DNA from: Microcystis aeruginosa FD4
Lineage (GTDB): Bacteria > Cyanobacteriota > Cyanobacteriia > Cyanobacteriales > Microcystaceae
Direction: 5' to 3'
NCBI RefSeq assembly: GCF_009792235.1
Contig: NZ_CP046973.1
Span: forward strand, 3,720,001 to 3,784,000
DNA: 64,000 nt
Part shown: positions 8,156 to 17,630 of the stretch, piece by piece
Numbering within the stretch: position 1 is the first letter of the stretch
How the letters are laid out: each line of letters begins with the position of its first letter
Translations under genes and position numbers: made by a program
The notes under the pieces: generated by a model
Seen by the model: only the letters and a program-made list of their open reading frames with translations
Databases searched by the model: none
Told to the model about the DNA's origin: nothing

Positions 8156-10555
8156 ATGACCAATTCTCCCAACATTAAAACGGTTATTAGTCAAGAACCC
8201 TACATTATTCTTAACAATCAGGGAGAAATTCTCCCTTCTATTAATCTGAGTCGTCCTAATTATAAATTGGGACGGGATGGTCAACAGGTGGATTTAGTTG
8301 TTCCCCAACACTGGACGGTGGTGAGTCGAGTCCAAGCTTGTTTTCGTCGTCAGGGAGATGATTACTATATCTACGATGGAGACGGGACTAATCCTAGTTC
8401 CAATCAACTTTTTATCAACAATCGCGTAATTACTCCCAAAGAGGGCTATCTTTTACAAAATGGAGATGAGATTAATATCGGTCAAGATGTCAAAAATTGG
8501 GTCAAGATTACCTATTATCATCCTAACCAACCGGTAAAAAGCCCACCTTTAGCTTTTAAATCGGTTTCCCTAAGCAATCGCAGTGTAGTTTTAGGACGAG
8601 ATAATGCTGCGACTGTGGTTTTAGACGCTCCGACAATTTCCCGACAACACGCGATTATCGACAGCGATAACCAAAATCGTTATATTCTCCACGACAAAAG
8701 CACCAATGGAGTCTTTATCGACGGACAAAAAGTATCGGGTAGTGCCATTTTAACTAATGGTTGTACGGTGAGAATCGGCCCCTATAGTTTTCGGTTGCAG
8801 GGAGATGACTTAGTTTTATTAGATACGGGGGATAATATCCGTCTGGATGCAGAAGATATCGTCAGGATGGTGCGGGATAAAAAGAAACAACCTTTGATAA
8901 TTCTCAATCATATCTCCCTACCGATCGAACCGAGTCAATTAGTGGCGATTGTCGGGGGAAGTGGTGCGGGAAAATCGACTTTATTAAAGACTTTATTAGG
9001 AATTGAACCTACCACCTCGGGAACTGTTTATCTGAATGGGGAAGAGCTGCGCCAGAATTTTAATATCTATCGCACCCAAATCGGTTATGTTCCCCAATAC
9101 GATATCGTCCACAGGGATTTAACCGTGGGAGAAGTGTTATATTATGCTTCTAAATTAAGGCTACCTCCCGATCTTAATTGCCAAGAATTGATCGAGAAAA
9201 CCCTGCAGCAGGTGGAATTATCAGAAAGAAGAAATACTTTAGTCAGAGACTTAAGCGGTGGTCAATTAAAAAGGGTGAGTATTGCGGTAGAATTATTAGC
9301 CAATCCCAAATTATTCTTTTTAGATGAACCCACCTCGGGATTAGACCCCGGTTTAGATAAAAAGATGATGGAATTGCTGGCAAAATTGGCCAAAGAAGGC
9401 AGAACAATTCTCCTAGTCACCCATGCTACTAATAATATCAATCTCTGCGATCGATTAGTTTTTCTTGGTCAAGGGGGCAATTTATGTTATTTTGGTTCTC
9501 CGGGGGAGGCCTTAAATTTTTTCTCTTTACCTCAGGGGGATTTTGCCGATATTTATATTCATCTGGAAACTAGGGAAAAAGTTGAGCAAGAATGCCAACG
9601 TTTCCAAAAATCCGACTACTACAAAAATAATATTGAAGCAAGAATCGGTAAAATATTTCAGCAAAATAATAGTAGGCCGCAACAGGTTCAACAATCTTTT
9701 TGGCAACAACTACATATTTTATGTCAACGCTATAGCCAGTTAATTATCCGCGATCAAGTTAGTTTAATTTTATACCTATTAACCGCCCCGATCGGAATTT
9801 TCTTAATGGCCATGGTTTTAGGGGACGAAAATCCTTTATTTTTGGGAGATAATCCTAGTTTTGAGCAGGCTATCCAATCCGCACCTTTAGCCTTAAAAAC
9901 TCTCTTTGTTTTTACCTGCGCGCAATTGTGGGTAGGTTTTGCCTGTTCCCTACAGGAAATTGTTAAAGAATCAGCAATTTATCAGCGAGAAAGATTAGTT
10001 AATCTGGGATTATTACCCTATTTACTGTCAAAAATTCTGGTTTTAGCAGCCTTAGCTTTTCTGCAAACAATTGTAATTACCTGCGTGATATTTTGGGGAT
10101 TTACTGACCCGCAACCGGAATTAATGACCTGGTTAATTGGCTGTTTTATTACCACATTTTTAACTATATTTACGGCAATTAATCTCGGTTTATTAATTTC
10201 TGCTGGGGTTAGTAATATCACCCAAGCAAATAGCGCCTTACCTTTAATTTTAATTCCTCAGATTATCTTTGCTGGGGTATTATTTAACTTAGAAGGTCTA
10301 GGAAAATATCTATCATGGTTGATGATTAGTCGCTGGTCGATTGCTGCCTACGGGGTATTAGTAGAGGTGGAAGACATGATTGCAGAAGCGAAAGAACAAA
10401 ATACTTTTAATTTCCCTTTACCCTTTGAGGATGTCAATCAAGTTTATCAATTATCTATCAATAATTTGTTATTGAATTGGGGAGTATTAATTCTTCATTC
10501 CCTTATTTATTTTCTCCTTACCTATTGGTTGCAAAAAAGAAAAGATATTTTATGA
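8156..10555 (+). CDS. FHA-FHA-ABC (ABCG-type) half transporter
   Basis: A 799-residue fusion. Two forkhead-associated domains come first (about residues 35-110 and 140-213; the second has LGRDNAATVVLDAPTISRQH and STNGVFIDG, the usual phosphothreonine-binding GR...S..H...NG pattern). Next is an ABC ATPase with Walker A GGSGAGKST (~266), signature LSGGQLKRVS (~366) and Walker B LFFLDEPTSGLD (~385). The C-terminal 250 residues are an ABC-2 type six-helix membrane domain. The order ATPase-membrane is that of the ABCG/White group; such half transporters work as dimers. FHA domains suggest control by Ser/Thr kinases. Substrate unknown. The first FHA lacks the clear NG pair and may be degenerate. 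Confidence 0.9.
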   Translation: MTNSPNIKTVISQEPYIILNNQGEILPSINLSRPNYKLGRDGQQVDLVVPQHWTVVSRVQACFRRQGDDYYIYDGDGTNPSSNQLFINNRVITPKEGYLLQNGDEINIGQDVKNWVKITYYHPNQPVKSPPLAFKSVSLSNRSVVLGRDNAATVVLDAPTISRQHAIIDSDNQNRYILHDKSTNGVFIDGQKVSGSAILTNGCTVRIGPYSFRLQGDDLVLLDTGDNIRLDAEDIVRMVRDKKKQPLIILNHISLPIEPSQLVAIVGGSGAGKSTLLKTLLGIEPTTSGTVYLNGEELRQNFNIYRTQIGYVPQYDIVHRDLTVGEVLYYASKLRLPPDLNCQELIEKTLQQVELSERRNTLVRDLSGGQLKRVSIAVELLANPKLFFLDEPTSGLDPGLDKKMMELLAKLAKEGRTILLVTHATNNINLCDRLVFLGQGGNLCYFGSPGEALNFFSLPQGDFADIYIHLETREKVEQECQRFQKSDYYKNNIEARIGKIFQQNNSRPQQVQQSFWQQLHILCQRYSQLIIRDQVSLILYLLTAPIGIFLMAMVLGDENPLFLGDNPSFEQAIQSAPLALKTLFVFTCAQLWVGFACSLQEIVKESAIYQRERLVNLGLLPYLLSKILVLAALAFLQTIVITCVIFWGFTDPQPELMTWLIGCFITTFLTIFTAINLGLLISAGVSNITQANSALPLILIPQIIFAGVLFNLEGLGKYLSWLMISRWSIAAYGVLVEVEDMIAEAKEQNTFNFPLPFEDVNQVYQLSINNLLLNWGVLILHSLIYFLLTYWLQKRKDIL

Positions 10556-10569
10556 TCTGAATTATGAAT

Positions 10570-10627
10570 GATAACTGATAACTGATAACTGATAACTAAT
10601 AACTGATAACTGATAACTGATAACTAA
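10570..10627. repeat. Heptamer tandem repeat (CTGATAA)n
   Basis: About eight 7-base units, one altered to CTAATAA, fill the space between the convergent FHA-ABC and msrA genes. They belong to the same family as the array at 616-684. Confidence 0.88.
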
Positions 10628-10633
10628 CCCTAC

Positions 10634-11296
10634 TTAATTTAACTTCAGATCAAGAGCGATCGGACATTCCACTTTCGTTCCCCCTAAACCGCAGTAACCG
10701 CCGGGGTTTTTCGCTAAATACTGCTGATGATAAACTTCAGCATAATAAAATTCAGGTGCGTCGATAATTTCCGTGGTAATTTGACTATGGCCCGCTTTAT
10801 TGAGAGCTTCTTGATAGATCGATCGAGATTTTTCCGCTAATTGCCTTTGCTGGGGATTATAAGTATAGATACCCGATCGATACTGAGTTCCCGTATCATT
10901 ACCCTGACGCATTCCTTGGGTGGGATTATGATTTTCCCAAAAGACTTTTAGAAGTTGTTCGTAGGAAATCACCCTGGGATCATAGACCACTAAGACCACT
11001 TCATTATGCCCAGTCATGCCGGTACACACTTCCTGATAGGTGGGATTGGGGGTGATACCAGCCGCATAACCTACGGCCGTGGTGTAAACTCCTTCTAACT
11101 GCCAAAATTTCCGCTCTGCTCCCCAAAAACAGCCTAAACCAAACATTGCGGTTTCCATGCTGGTGGGAAAGGGGGGCTGCAAAGGATGACCGTTAACGTA
11201 GTGGGTGCTAGGTACGGGCATTTTTTCCGATCGCCCGGGTAGTGCTTCCCTTACTGTGGGCAAAGTTAATTTTTTTCCGAATCCGAATAACACCAT
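10634..11296 (-). CDS. msrA: Peptide-methionine (S)-S-oxide reductase
   Basis: Repairs oxidised methionine in proteins by reducing the S-epimer of methionine sulfoxide. The 220-residue sequence holds the catalytic GCFWGAE motif, the substrate-pocket segments GYAAG, HNEVV and YRSGIY, and the C-terminal YHQQYLAKNPGGYCG with resolving Cys. The first ~45 residues (ending PTSMETAMFGLG) are an N-terminal extension common in cyanobacterial MsrA. ATG at 11296 is used; a second ATG lies inside the extension. Single gene, convergent with the FHA-ABC gene. Confidence 0.95.
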   Translation of the reverse strand: MVLFGFGKKLTLPTVREALPGRSEKMPVPSTHYVNGHPLQPPFPTSMETAMFGLGCFWGAERKFWQLEGVYTTAVGYAAGITPNPTYQEVCTGMTGHNEVVLVVYDPRVISYEQLLKVFWENHNPTQGMRQGNDTGTQYRSGIYTYNPQQRQLAEKSRSIYQEALNKAGHSQITTEIIDAPEFYYAEVYHQQYLAKNPGGYCGLGGTKVECPIALDLKLN

Positions 11297-11548
11297 AATA
11301 AAAATTTGTCCAGAAAGTTTTACCTTACTTTACATTATCGCTTAATTTTAGGGATTTCAGTGATCGGTGATCAGAACTGAGGTTGCAGCTCAATTTTTGT
11401 CAATCTACTGAGTTGGGATTTTTAAAGGGAAACTCTCTGCTAAAACTGGGCGTTATTTCCGATTTTATCACTCAATCCCAACCCCAGAGCGTATTAGTTT
11501 TTCGGTGGGATGCTTACAGGCAGTTGTTCATACACTTGTACCAGTTGA

Positions 11549-11662
11549 GGCGTTGCTGAATCAAGGTATGAATGCAAACTTTGCATCAGATGCAAAAGTT
11601 AGTTTGGCTCTAGGTTTTAAAAATACCAGAAAAGAAGATTCAGATCTCAAATCAGCAACGCC
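11549..11662. repeat. MITE-like element, GGCGTTGCTGA terminal inverted repeats
   Basis: A 114-base segment bounded by GGCGTTGCTGAATC on the left and ATCAGCAACGCC on the right. The outer 11 bases are perfect inverted repeats and it has no coding capacity. The ends resemble those of cyanobacterial IS5-type elements (recollection, not searched). An obvious target duplication is not seen. Confidence 0.65.
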
Positions 11663-11731
11663 CAAATTGTTTTGGATGTCAGGCTATCATCAGATGAAAT
11701 TAGTGATGGGTGTAGATGCTAAAACTGGTTC

Positions 11732-11850
11732 TAAGTAGGGAGGCACAATTATTTGTAGGATGGGTTAGCGCACTTCGTAACCCATGCGGGCGTTGGGTTT
11801 CATGCTTCAACCCAACATTCATTTTATATTTAATTCCACCCACCCACTTA
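11732..11850. repeat. MITE-like element, TAAGTAGGGAGG family, copy 1
   Basis: 119 bases starting TAAGTAGGGAGGCACAATTA and ending TTCCACCCACCCACTTA. The same element, with the same order of inner blocks (GTAGGATGGGTTAGCG, AACCCATGCGGG, ATATTTAATTCCACCCACC), recurs at 25317-25447. The ends are imperfect inverted repeats. Confidence 0.75.
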
Positions 11851-12088
11851 TATTAATCGTATATTTGATTTTACAGCTTAGGCAAATTCCTCAAATAATG
11901 GGGATACTTTACTTAATAAACTGCGCTATGTTAACTTAATTTGATCCCAAGAGGGAAATTTAATCTCTCTAAACGAACGCCTGTTCCCGTCAGCTTGTAT
12001 GTAAAGTTTTATGTACGGATTCAACATTTCTGCTACAGCTAATTCAGTATTTTTGCTTATTGATTTGGCGCAGGCGAATGATTAAGCT

Positions 12089-15000
12089 ATGGTGTATGAA
12101 GCGTTCAAAACTTTTACCACTATGCCTCTTACACCATTGAATTTGTTGTGGTCTCAAAACCTATTAATGGTTCAAGACAATAAAGATAACTTTCTCTATG
12201 AAAATGCAAAAACTGCATTTTCACCACTCTGGTCTCCTAACTTCAGATCTCGCTTTAAAGATATACTTTTCTCAGCTACTTGGACGACCAATACACCTTA
12301 CACACCGATCGCAGGCAATTCACCTGGTGGCGTTAACTCCGTTGCCCCATATACTGCTTCCGTAAACGATACCGTTATTAGAACTCTTGATTCCACAGAA
12401 AAAGGGTTACTTATACACACATCACAAAATGGCTCCGGCTCAGTGAACCCAAATCTCTGGGAACCAACAGATATAGCCAATACCAGTCCATTTCCTCCTT
12501 CACCTAGCTTAAACCCTAGTGCATTGACCTTTGCAAATACGCTAGGAAATGCAAGTTTTGGCAACCTATCTCTAAGCTATTTTCTGGCAGAAGATACATT
12601 CCGGGGCATATCGGTAAACCTGGGCAGGATGTCTCGCCGTCCCAGTTCATCTGCTAAAGTTACCTTGGTCTGGACGGGAACACCTAGCACTACTGATACA
12701 GACGCTAACTTGGATCTTTTTTTACAAGGAACGACTACAGGTATTATTTACACTCCGTTTAATGTCGGTGTTGGTAACAGCTTTGTAGGAACAGACAACA
12801 CTATTGGTGGCGCTGGCGTGGATTTGATCAATGGTGCTGGTGCTTTTGAATACATTGAACAAATTTATCTTCCAGCATTCTTTTCTCCACTAGATACCAG
12901 TTTTAATGTTTTTGTTAATGGTACACTCGGCTCTGTTCCGGTTTCTACAGGTCAAGATTTCTCGATCTTTTTTACCTCCCGCCCGGTAGTTGGTCAAGGC
13001 CACGGTTGGGGTGATGTGCATCTTTATACCTTTGATGGCAAACCCTATGATTTGCAAGCAGTTGGAACGTTCATTTATGTCGAGTCTCTAACTGATGATT
13101 TTCAAGTGCAAACCGTTCAAAAACCCTGGTATACAGGTGCCCAAGTTTCTGTTAATACAGCGTTTGCGATCAGACTAGACGGCCAAACTTTTGTTTATGA
13201 TTCAGAGCTTGCCATTGGTCAAGAATTAACAGTTAATGGAGTAACATATAATCTAGGCAGTGGCAGCAGCGCATTCTTTGGTAATAACACGAAAATCCAG
13301 CGTTCAGGGAATCAGTACACCTTCACCTATGCCGGACTAGACGGTAATTTCTCCACAGCCGAGGACAACGATGTCGTGATCGCCGCGGACAATGGGAGCT
13401 ACGTTGATGTTTTTGTCAATCCATCTGATGATCGCGCTGGCTCACTACAAGGGCTTTTAGGGAATGGCGATGGTGATAGCAGCAATGATTTTGCTCTGCG
13501 TGATGGCACAGACTTAGGTCCTAATCCCTCTGTTCAAACAATACATACAAAGTTTGCCGACAGTTGGCGAGTTGGCAAGGGCGAATCTCTGTTTCAAACA
13601 ACCACATTTTTGACTACATTGACCAAGTCCACAACTGTATCACCTATAGATGATGTTATAGACCCTACACCCGATCCCGAGCCTATACCTTTTCCCAAGG
13701 AGTTTATTTCCTTAGAAACTTTAGCGAAACAAGATGCCAACGCAGTCGCAGACGCTTTCAAAACAGCACGAGAATTTGGTATTGCGGAAGGTGCTTTTTT
13801 AAATGGGGCGGCTTTTGATTTTCTGGTGACGGGGGATAAAACCTTCTTGTTAGGAGCAAAGCAGGCAGCGAACTTGGCACTGCAAAGTGAATTTCAAAAT
13901 GGAGACACAGCAACTCCACTTGGAAGCATCGAAGGCAGTAAATGGGAAGATTTAAATGCCAATGGCATCTGGGAGGCAGGTGAAAAAGCCCTAGCCGGTT
14001 GGACAATTTACATTGATAGTGTTGCCAATGGAACACTTGATCCTTGGGAACTTTCCACAGTTACTGACGCTAACGGCACATACAGCTTTACCAACTTGGG
14101 ACCGGGAGAATATGCCATCCGAGAAGTGAATCAAACAGGCTGGCTCCAAACCTCCCCTAGCACCCCCTATGCCCTAAACTTGAAAGCAGGGGAAAAATTG
14201 ACTGATGTTAATTTTGGCAACTATCAATTACCCACGATTAATCTTAGTCCCAATAATCAGACTATTGTTGAAGGTTTAACCAGTCCTCAAAACGTCGCCT
14301 ACACCGTTACTCTTTCCAGTGTCAGCACAGTACCCGTCAGCGTTAACTATGCCACTTCTAACGCTACAGCAACCGCGGGATCGGATTACACGGCCACCAT
14401 TGGAACTCTAACCTTTGCCCCTGGTGTTACTACTCAAGTCCTCAACATTCCCATTCTCAATGATTCCCTTAATGAAGCAGATGAGACCTTTACTTTAACT
14501 CTGTCTTCTCCTACTAATGCTGCTCTTGGTACGCAGACGGCAGCTACCACGACGATAACCGATACTCTCACGGCCGCTGTCACCACGACTTTAGCGGCAA
14601 ATGTGGAAAATTTGACCCTGACAGGAACAGCCGCCATTAACGGTACGGGTAATGCGGGCAATAACGTGATCACGGGCAACACGGCCAATAACCTTCTCAA
14701 CGGTTCTGGGGGCAATGATACCCTTAATGGTGGCTTGGGTGTGGATTCTCTCACTGGTGGTGCTGGAAACGATTTCTTCTGGCTCGACAACGTAGCGAAC
14801 CGTGATCTGATCACCGACTTCTCTGTACCCGCTGACACGATCATTCTGGCGAACAGTCTTGACAGCACTTTGACCGGCTTCATTAATCCGGGGATCAAGG
14901 GTCTGAGCTTTATTAGTGGTAACGTGAACGGAAGTGTCCTTAGCGCTGGCCAGTTCTTCAAGGGAGCGGGGTTGACTGGGGGAGCATTGGAAAACCTCTC

Positions 15001-15136
15001 CGGCATCTACGTCAACACTAGCAACGGCGACATCTGGTATAACGATTCTACCGTCCTCGGTAGTTACCTAATTGCCAATGTTGTGGCTAGTGCCGCAGCT
15101 GGCATGACTAATGCTGACTTCGTTTACGGGGTGTAA
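12089..15136 (+). CDS. Large secreted vWD / SdrD-B / Calx-beta / RTX protein
   Basis: A 1015-residue modular protein. After an N-terminal ~300-residue beta-rich part comes a von Willebrand type D-like domain (~302-500; GHGWGDVHLYTFDGKPYDL, then LLGNGDGDSSND). An SdrD B-like domain follows (~610-705; KWEDLNANGIWEAGEKAL, YSFTNLGPGEYAIRE), then a Calx-beta domain (~715-825) and RTX nonapeptides (~855-895; GGNDTLNGGLGVDSLTGGAGND). No N-terminal signal peptide is present and RTX near the C-terminus predicts type I secretion with calcium-dependent folding. Likely a surface or extracellular adhesion protein. An in-frame TAA six bases upstream fixes the start region. No transporter genes are adjacent. 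Confidence 0.85.
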   Translation: MVYEAFKTFTTMPLTPLNLLWSQNLLMVQDNKDNFLYENAKTAFSPLWSPNFRSRFKDILFSATWTTNTPYTPIAGNSPGGVNSVAPYTASVNDTVIRTLDSTEKGLLIHTSQNGSGSVNPNLWEPTDIANTSPFPPSPSLNPSALTFANTLGNASFGNLSLSYFLAEDTFRGISVNLGRMSRRPSSSAKVTLVWTGTPSTTDTDANLDLFLQGTTTGIIYTPFNVGVGNSFVGTDNTIGGAGVDLINGAGAFEYIEQIYLPAFFSPLDTSFNVFVNGTLGSVPVSTGQDFSIFFTSRPVVGQGHGWGDVHLYTFDGKPYDLQAVGTFIYVESLTDDFQVQTVQKPWYTGAQVSVNTAFAIRLDGQTFVYDSELAIGQELTVNGVTYNLGSGSSAFFGNNTKIQRSGNQYTFTYAGLDGNFSTAEDNDVVIAADNGSYVDVFVNPSDDRAGSLQGLLGNGDGDSSNDFALRDGTDLGPNPSVQTIHTKFADSWRVGKGESLFQTTTFLTTLTKSTTVSPIDDVIDPTPDPEPIPFPKEFISLETLAKQDANAVADAFKTAREFGIAEGAFLNGAAFDFLVTGDKTFLLGAKQAANLALQSEFQNGDTATPLGSIEGSKWEDLNANGIWEAGEKALAGWTIYIDSVANGTLDPWELSTVTDANGTYSFTNLGPGEYAIREVNQTGWLQTSPSTPYALNLKAGEKLTDVNFGNYQLPTINLSPNNQTIVEGLTSPQNVAYTVTLSSVSTVPVSVNYATSNATATAGSDYTATIGTLTFAPGVTTQVLNIPILNDSLNEADETFTLTLSSPTNAALGTQTAATTTITDTLTAAVTTTLAANVENLTLTGTAAINGTGNAGNNVITGNTANNLLNGSGGNDTLNGGLGVDSLTGGAGNDFFWLDNVANRDLITDFSVPADTIILANSLDSTLTGFINPGIKGLSFISGNVNGSVLSAGQFFKGAGLTGGALENLSGIYVNTSNGDIWYNDSTVLGSYLIANVVASAAAGMTNADFVYGV

Positions 15137-15172
15137 GTCTTAGCTAGGCATCACAGGAAAACTATGCCATAT

Positions 15173-15198
15173 CCCCCGCCTTTAGCGGGGGGGTTTTT
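15173..15198 (+). terminator. Rho-independent terminator of the RTX protein gene
   Basis: A perfect 7-base stem, CCCCCGC with GCGGGGG, and a five-base loop (CTTTA) are followed by two G and a run of five T, 36 bases after the stop codon. Confidence 0.88.
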
Positions 15199-15329
15199 AT
15201 CGGCATCCTCTTCGCTTTTTCAATCGAATTAATACGTTTTCTCCCAAGTATTGTTTCGCTCAAACCAACCTACGAGGCTGCTCCCTAATTAGATTTAATT
15301 GGGCTAACCTACTTCCAAATTGTGTTAGC

Positions 15330-15521
15330 ATCAGAGATAAGTATAAAACCGCCGAACGATTAAAGCGGGACTATTGGCTCTATAGGGTGTTTAACTGTGG
15401 GATGATGTCGGAAGTTTATGTCATTCGAGATGCGGTTACGCTAGGACGGCAAGCTGTTACAAGCATTGAACATTATCAGCTTGGACTAGAGGCAATTCTA
15501 CGGCAGGATGAACGGGAATGA
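15330..15521 (+). pseudogene. C-terminal remnant of a DUF3883-like protein
   Basis: An open frame without an upstream start reads RDKYKTAERLKRDYWLYRVF and NCG...EVYVIRDAV. The block DYWLYRVFNC is characteristic of the C-terminal part of DUF3883 (NOV-type) proteins, which accompany restriction and helicase genes. Only ~60 residues remain. The frame ends in an ATGA overlap with the OLD nuclease gene, so the ancestral gene was probably translationally coupled to it. A 39-residue product could start at ATG 15402, but I treat it as a remnant. Family assignment is from memory. Confidence 0.45.
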
Positions 15522-17500
15522 AGATCAGCAAAATTCAGATTAAAAATTTTAAGTCTTTTCAAGATGTTACCGTAGATCTAGATCCTGATTTTAATGTCTT
15601 TACTGGGGTTAATAATTCAGGAAAAACCAATTTGCTAGAGGCGATCGCTCTTTGGCATGAGTGCTTTAACTTCTTGTTATACCAAGCAATCCGTGCTAAA
15701 CCTGAACGTTATCGAGCGGGGGATTATGTTTTTAAAGATACTCAGTATTTACTTTACACAGATATAAAAACGGTTCGTAGTTCTAATATTGATGACTTAT
15801 TTTATCAGTGCGATAAAAGTCAAAAAATTGAATTAATTTTTATCTTTCAAGATATATCTTCTGAGCAAAGAGCAAACCCATTATTAAAGATTGGTTTTTC
15901 AATTACAAATTCCCATGGCAACAGCTACAAGCTAGAATTTTTAAATCGTCAAGATTTTGATTTTTTTCAGTTTAACCAAATATTTCATAATTTCCCTAAA
16001 GCAATTGCCTGTTCTTTCGCTTCTCCTGTTGCTACGATTAGAGCGGATGAGAGGTTTTTGACTACTCCACAAGTGCTAGAAGCAATTCAAAAACGAGAAT
16101 CGGTTGAAGTCATTCGTAATCGTCTATACACTCTTCATAGTGATCAAGCAGCTCCTCAATTGTATGAGACATTTAAGCGCGATTTGTCGTATATTCTCTT
16201 TGATAGCTCTAGTACACAAATCAGCTTTTTTACTTCCAGTGATTTTCGGGATGATGTCAAAGTTATTATTAATTACAAAATTGATAATCGTGATATAGAA
16301 AAAGATATTTCTTTACTGGGAAGTGGCACAATACAGATTATTGTAATTTTATTAAATTTATATTCTTTTGGGCAAAGAAATGATCTCAATTTGATTCTTT
16401 TTGATGAGCCTGATAGTCATATTCATCGTGACATACAGATTCGGCTAATCAATACACTGCTTAGATTCTCTGAGACAACACAAATTTTTTTAACAACTCA
16501 TAATGAAAGTTTAATTCGACAGGTTTCTTTACATCAATTATTTCATCTGGAAAATAGACCTCAATATAATTATAATGCTTTATCTCGACAAGAACTTTTA
16601 GTAGAGCCACGCTTTAAAGGAATTTATCCCTCTGCGCTAAATCCTATTATTAGTTCTTTAGGGAATAGCAATGGTTTAGATTTTATTAATGCAGTTGAAG
16701 CGGATAAAATCATTTTTGTCGAAGGTCAGGATGATGCAAAAGCAATTTATACGTTATTACAAAAGAATACTATTGGTATAAATACAAAAAAATATTCTTT
16801 CTGGGTGATGGGTGGAGTCTCTCAAATTTTTAAGGATTTACCTAGTTATAAAAAGATCTTTCAGTTAATTAGAAATCAGCAGAATTTATGGCAAAAATCT
16901 GTGTTAATTTTTGATAGAGATTTCTTAAATGACGACCATAAAAATCTAATTCTAAGTAATTTAGATAATCGGTTTGGTTTGCCAACGTATATCCCACGTG
17001 CATATACGTTTGAATCTATTTTATTGACAGATTTTGATAAATTGGGTAGATTACTTTTTCTGTGGTTAAATCGCCAGCAAAATTCGATTTCAGTGGATGC
17101 CGTTCGTCTTGCCCAAGGTCTTCAACAAGCCTATCTGAACTATATGAATCCCAAATTACAGCAATTACTCAATGATGATGAGGCATTTGAAAAAATCATT
17201 TATCAATGTCGCTCTGTTCGGGATAAGCTCAAAAGTGATGATATGTTGGGTACAAATGATAGGTCAATTCCAGAAAATGATGTTCAATTATCAACTGCTT
17301 ATCGCAACTATTTCAATCAAATTTTGAATACACGGGATTTTTACAAGTATGCCAAAAAAGATGACGTTCAAGCAATTATCAATCAGGTGATCAGCCCTCA
17401 TAATATAGCGTTTAATATTGAGCAGGATTTTATTGCTTTATTAGAATGCGTTGATCGCTCAACTTGGTTTGAGGAGTGGGATTTTTTAACGAGATTGTAG
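15518..17500 (+). CDS. OLD-family ATP-dependent nuclease (AAA-TOPRIM)
   Basis: A 660-residue protein with an ABC-like AAA domain and C-terminal TOPRIM. Walker A is GVNNSGKT (residues 30-37). Walker B with D-loop is LILFDEPDSHIH (~290), followed by the H-loop TTHNES. The TOPRIM acidic motifs are FVEGQDD (~400) and FDRDF (~463). OLD proteins such as GajA of Gabija and P2 Old cut DNA and serve in phage defence or exclusion. No GajB-type helicase follows. The start at 15518 overlaps the preceding remnant by ATGA. AT-rich compared with housekeeping genes. The stop at 17498 is followed in the same frame by another 29 codons (see next entry). Confidence 0.88.
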   Translation: MKISKIQIKNFKSFQDVTVDLDPDFNVFTGVNNSGKTNLLEAIALWHECFNFLLYQAIRAKPERYRAGDYVFKDTQYLLYTDIKTVRSSNIDDLFYQCDKSQKIELIFIFQDISSEQRANPLLKIGFSITNSHGNSYKLEFLNRQDFDFFQFNQIFHNFPKAIACSFASPVATIRADERFLTTPQVLEAIQKRESVEVIRNRLYTLHSDQAAPQLYETFKRDLSYILFDSSSTQISFFTSSDFRDDVKVIINYKIDNRDIEKDISLLGSGTIQIIVILLNLYSFGQRNDLNLILFDEPDSHIHRDIQIRLINTLLRFSETTQIFLTTHNESLIRQVSLHQLFHLENRPQYNYNALSRQELLVEPRFKGIYPSALNPIISSLGNSNGLDFINAVEADKIIFVEGQDDAKAIYTLLQKNTIGINTKKYSFWVMGGVSQIFKDLPSYKKIFQLIRNQQNLWQKSVLIFDRDFLNDDHKNLILSNLDNRFGLPTYIPRAYTFESILLTDFDKLGRLLFLWLNRQQNSISVDAVRLAQGLQQAYLNYMNPKLQQLLNDDEAFEKIIYQCRSVRDKLKSDDMLGTNDRSIPENDVQLSTAYRNYFNQILNTRDFYKYAKKDDVQAIINQVISPHNIAFNIEQDFIALLECVDRSTWFEEWDFLTRL

Positions 17501-17604
17501 AATTTTAACCATGATGAAAACTGCCCGCAAGAGTTTAGAGAAGATGCGGCCAAAATTATTACTGAATTTGCCAAGCAAACTGATTACTGATTACTGATTA
17601 CTGA
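17501..17604 (+). other. In-frame extension after the OLD gene stop, then heptamer repeat
   Basis: Directly after the TAG of the OLD gene the same frame continues for 29 codons (with NCPQEFREDAAKIITEFAKQ) before a TGA inside a TGATTAC heptamer array (17580-17604). It reads like real protein sequence. It may be the fossil tail of another gene, or an original C-terminus cut by a premature stop. No start codon with a ribosome binding site is present. Confidence 0.35.
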
Positions 17605-17630
17605 AAACAAGCCGCCGCTGCCCGTTCAAA

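Larger units (their letters stand above)
11297..12088. other. 792-base intergenic region made partly of two small mobile repeats
   Basis: It holds a MITE-like element at 11549-11662 and another at 11732-11850 (listed separately). The remaining ~250 bases on the left and ~240 on the right show no gene I can support. An open frame at 11505-11738 runs through both elements and is not credible. The right part should contain the promoter of the large secreted-protein gene, but I see no clear -35/-10 pair. Confidence 0.6.

Noticed and set aside
11505..11738. 77-residue open frame between msrA and the RTX gene
   Set aside because: It runs through a MITE and ends in the first bases of another; no ribosome binding site and no protein-like pattern outside the repeats.
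14434..15006. 190-residue open frame antisense to the RTX gene
   Set aside because: Shadow of the repetitive coding sequence of the RTX/Calx-beta domains; Pro/Leu/Val-rich with no domain.
15518..17630. Gabija system
   Set aside because: Only the OLD (GajA-like) component is present; no UvrD-like GajB helicase follows.
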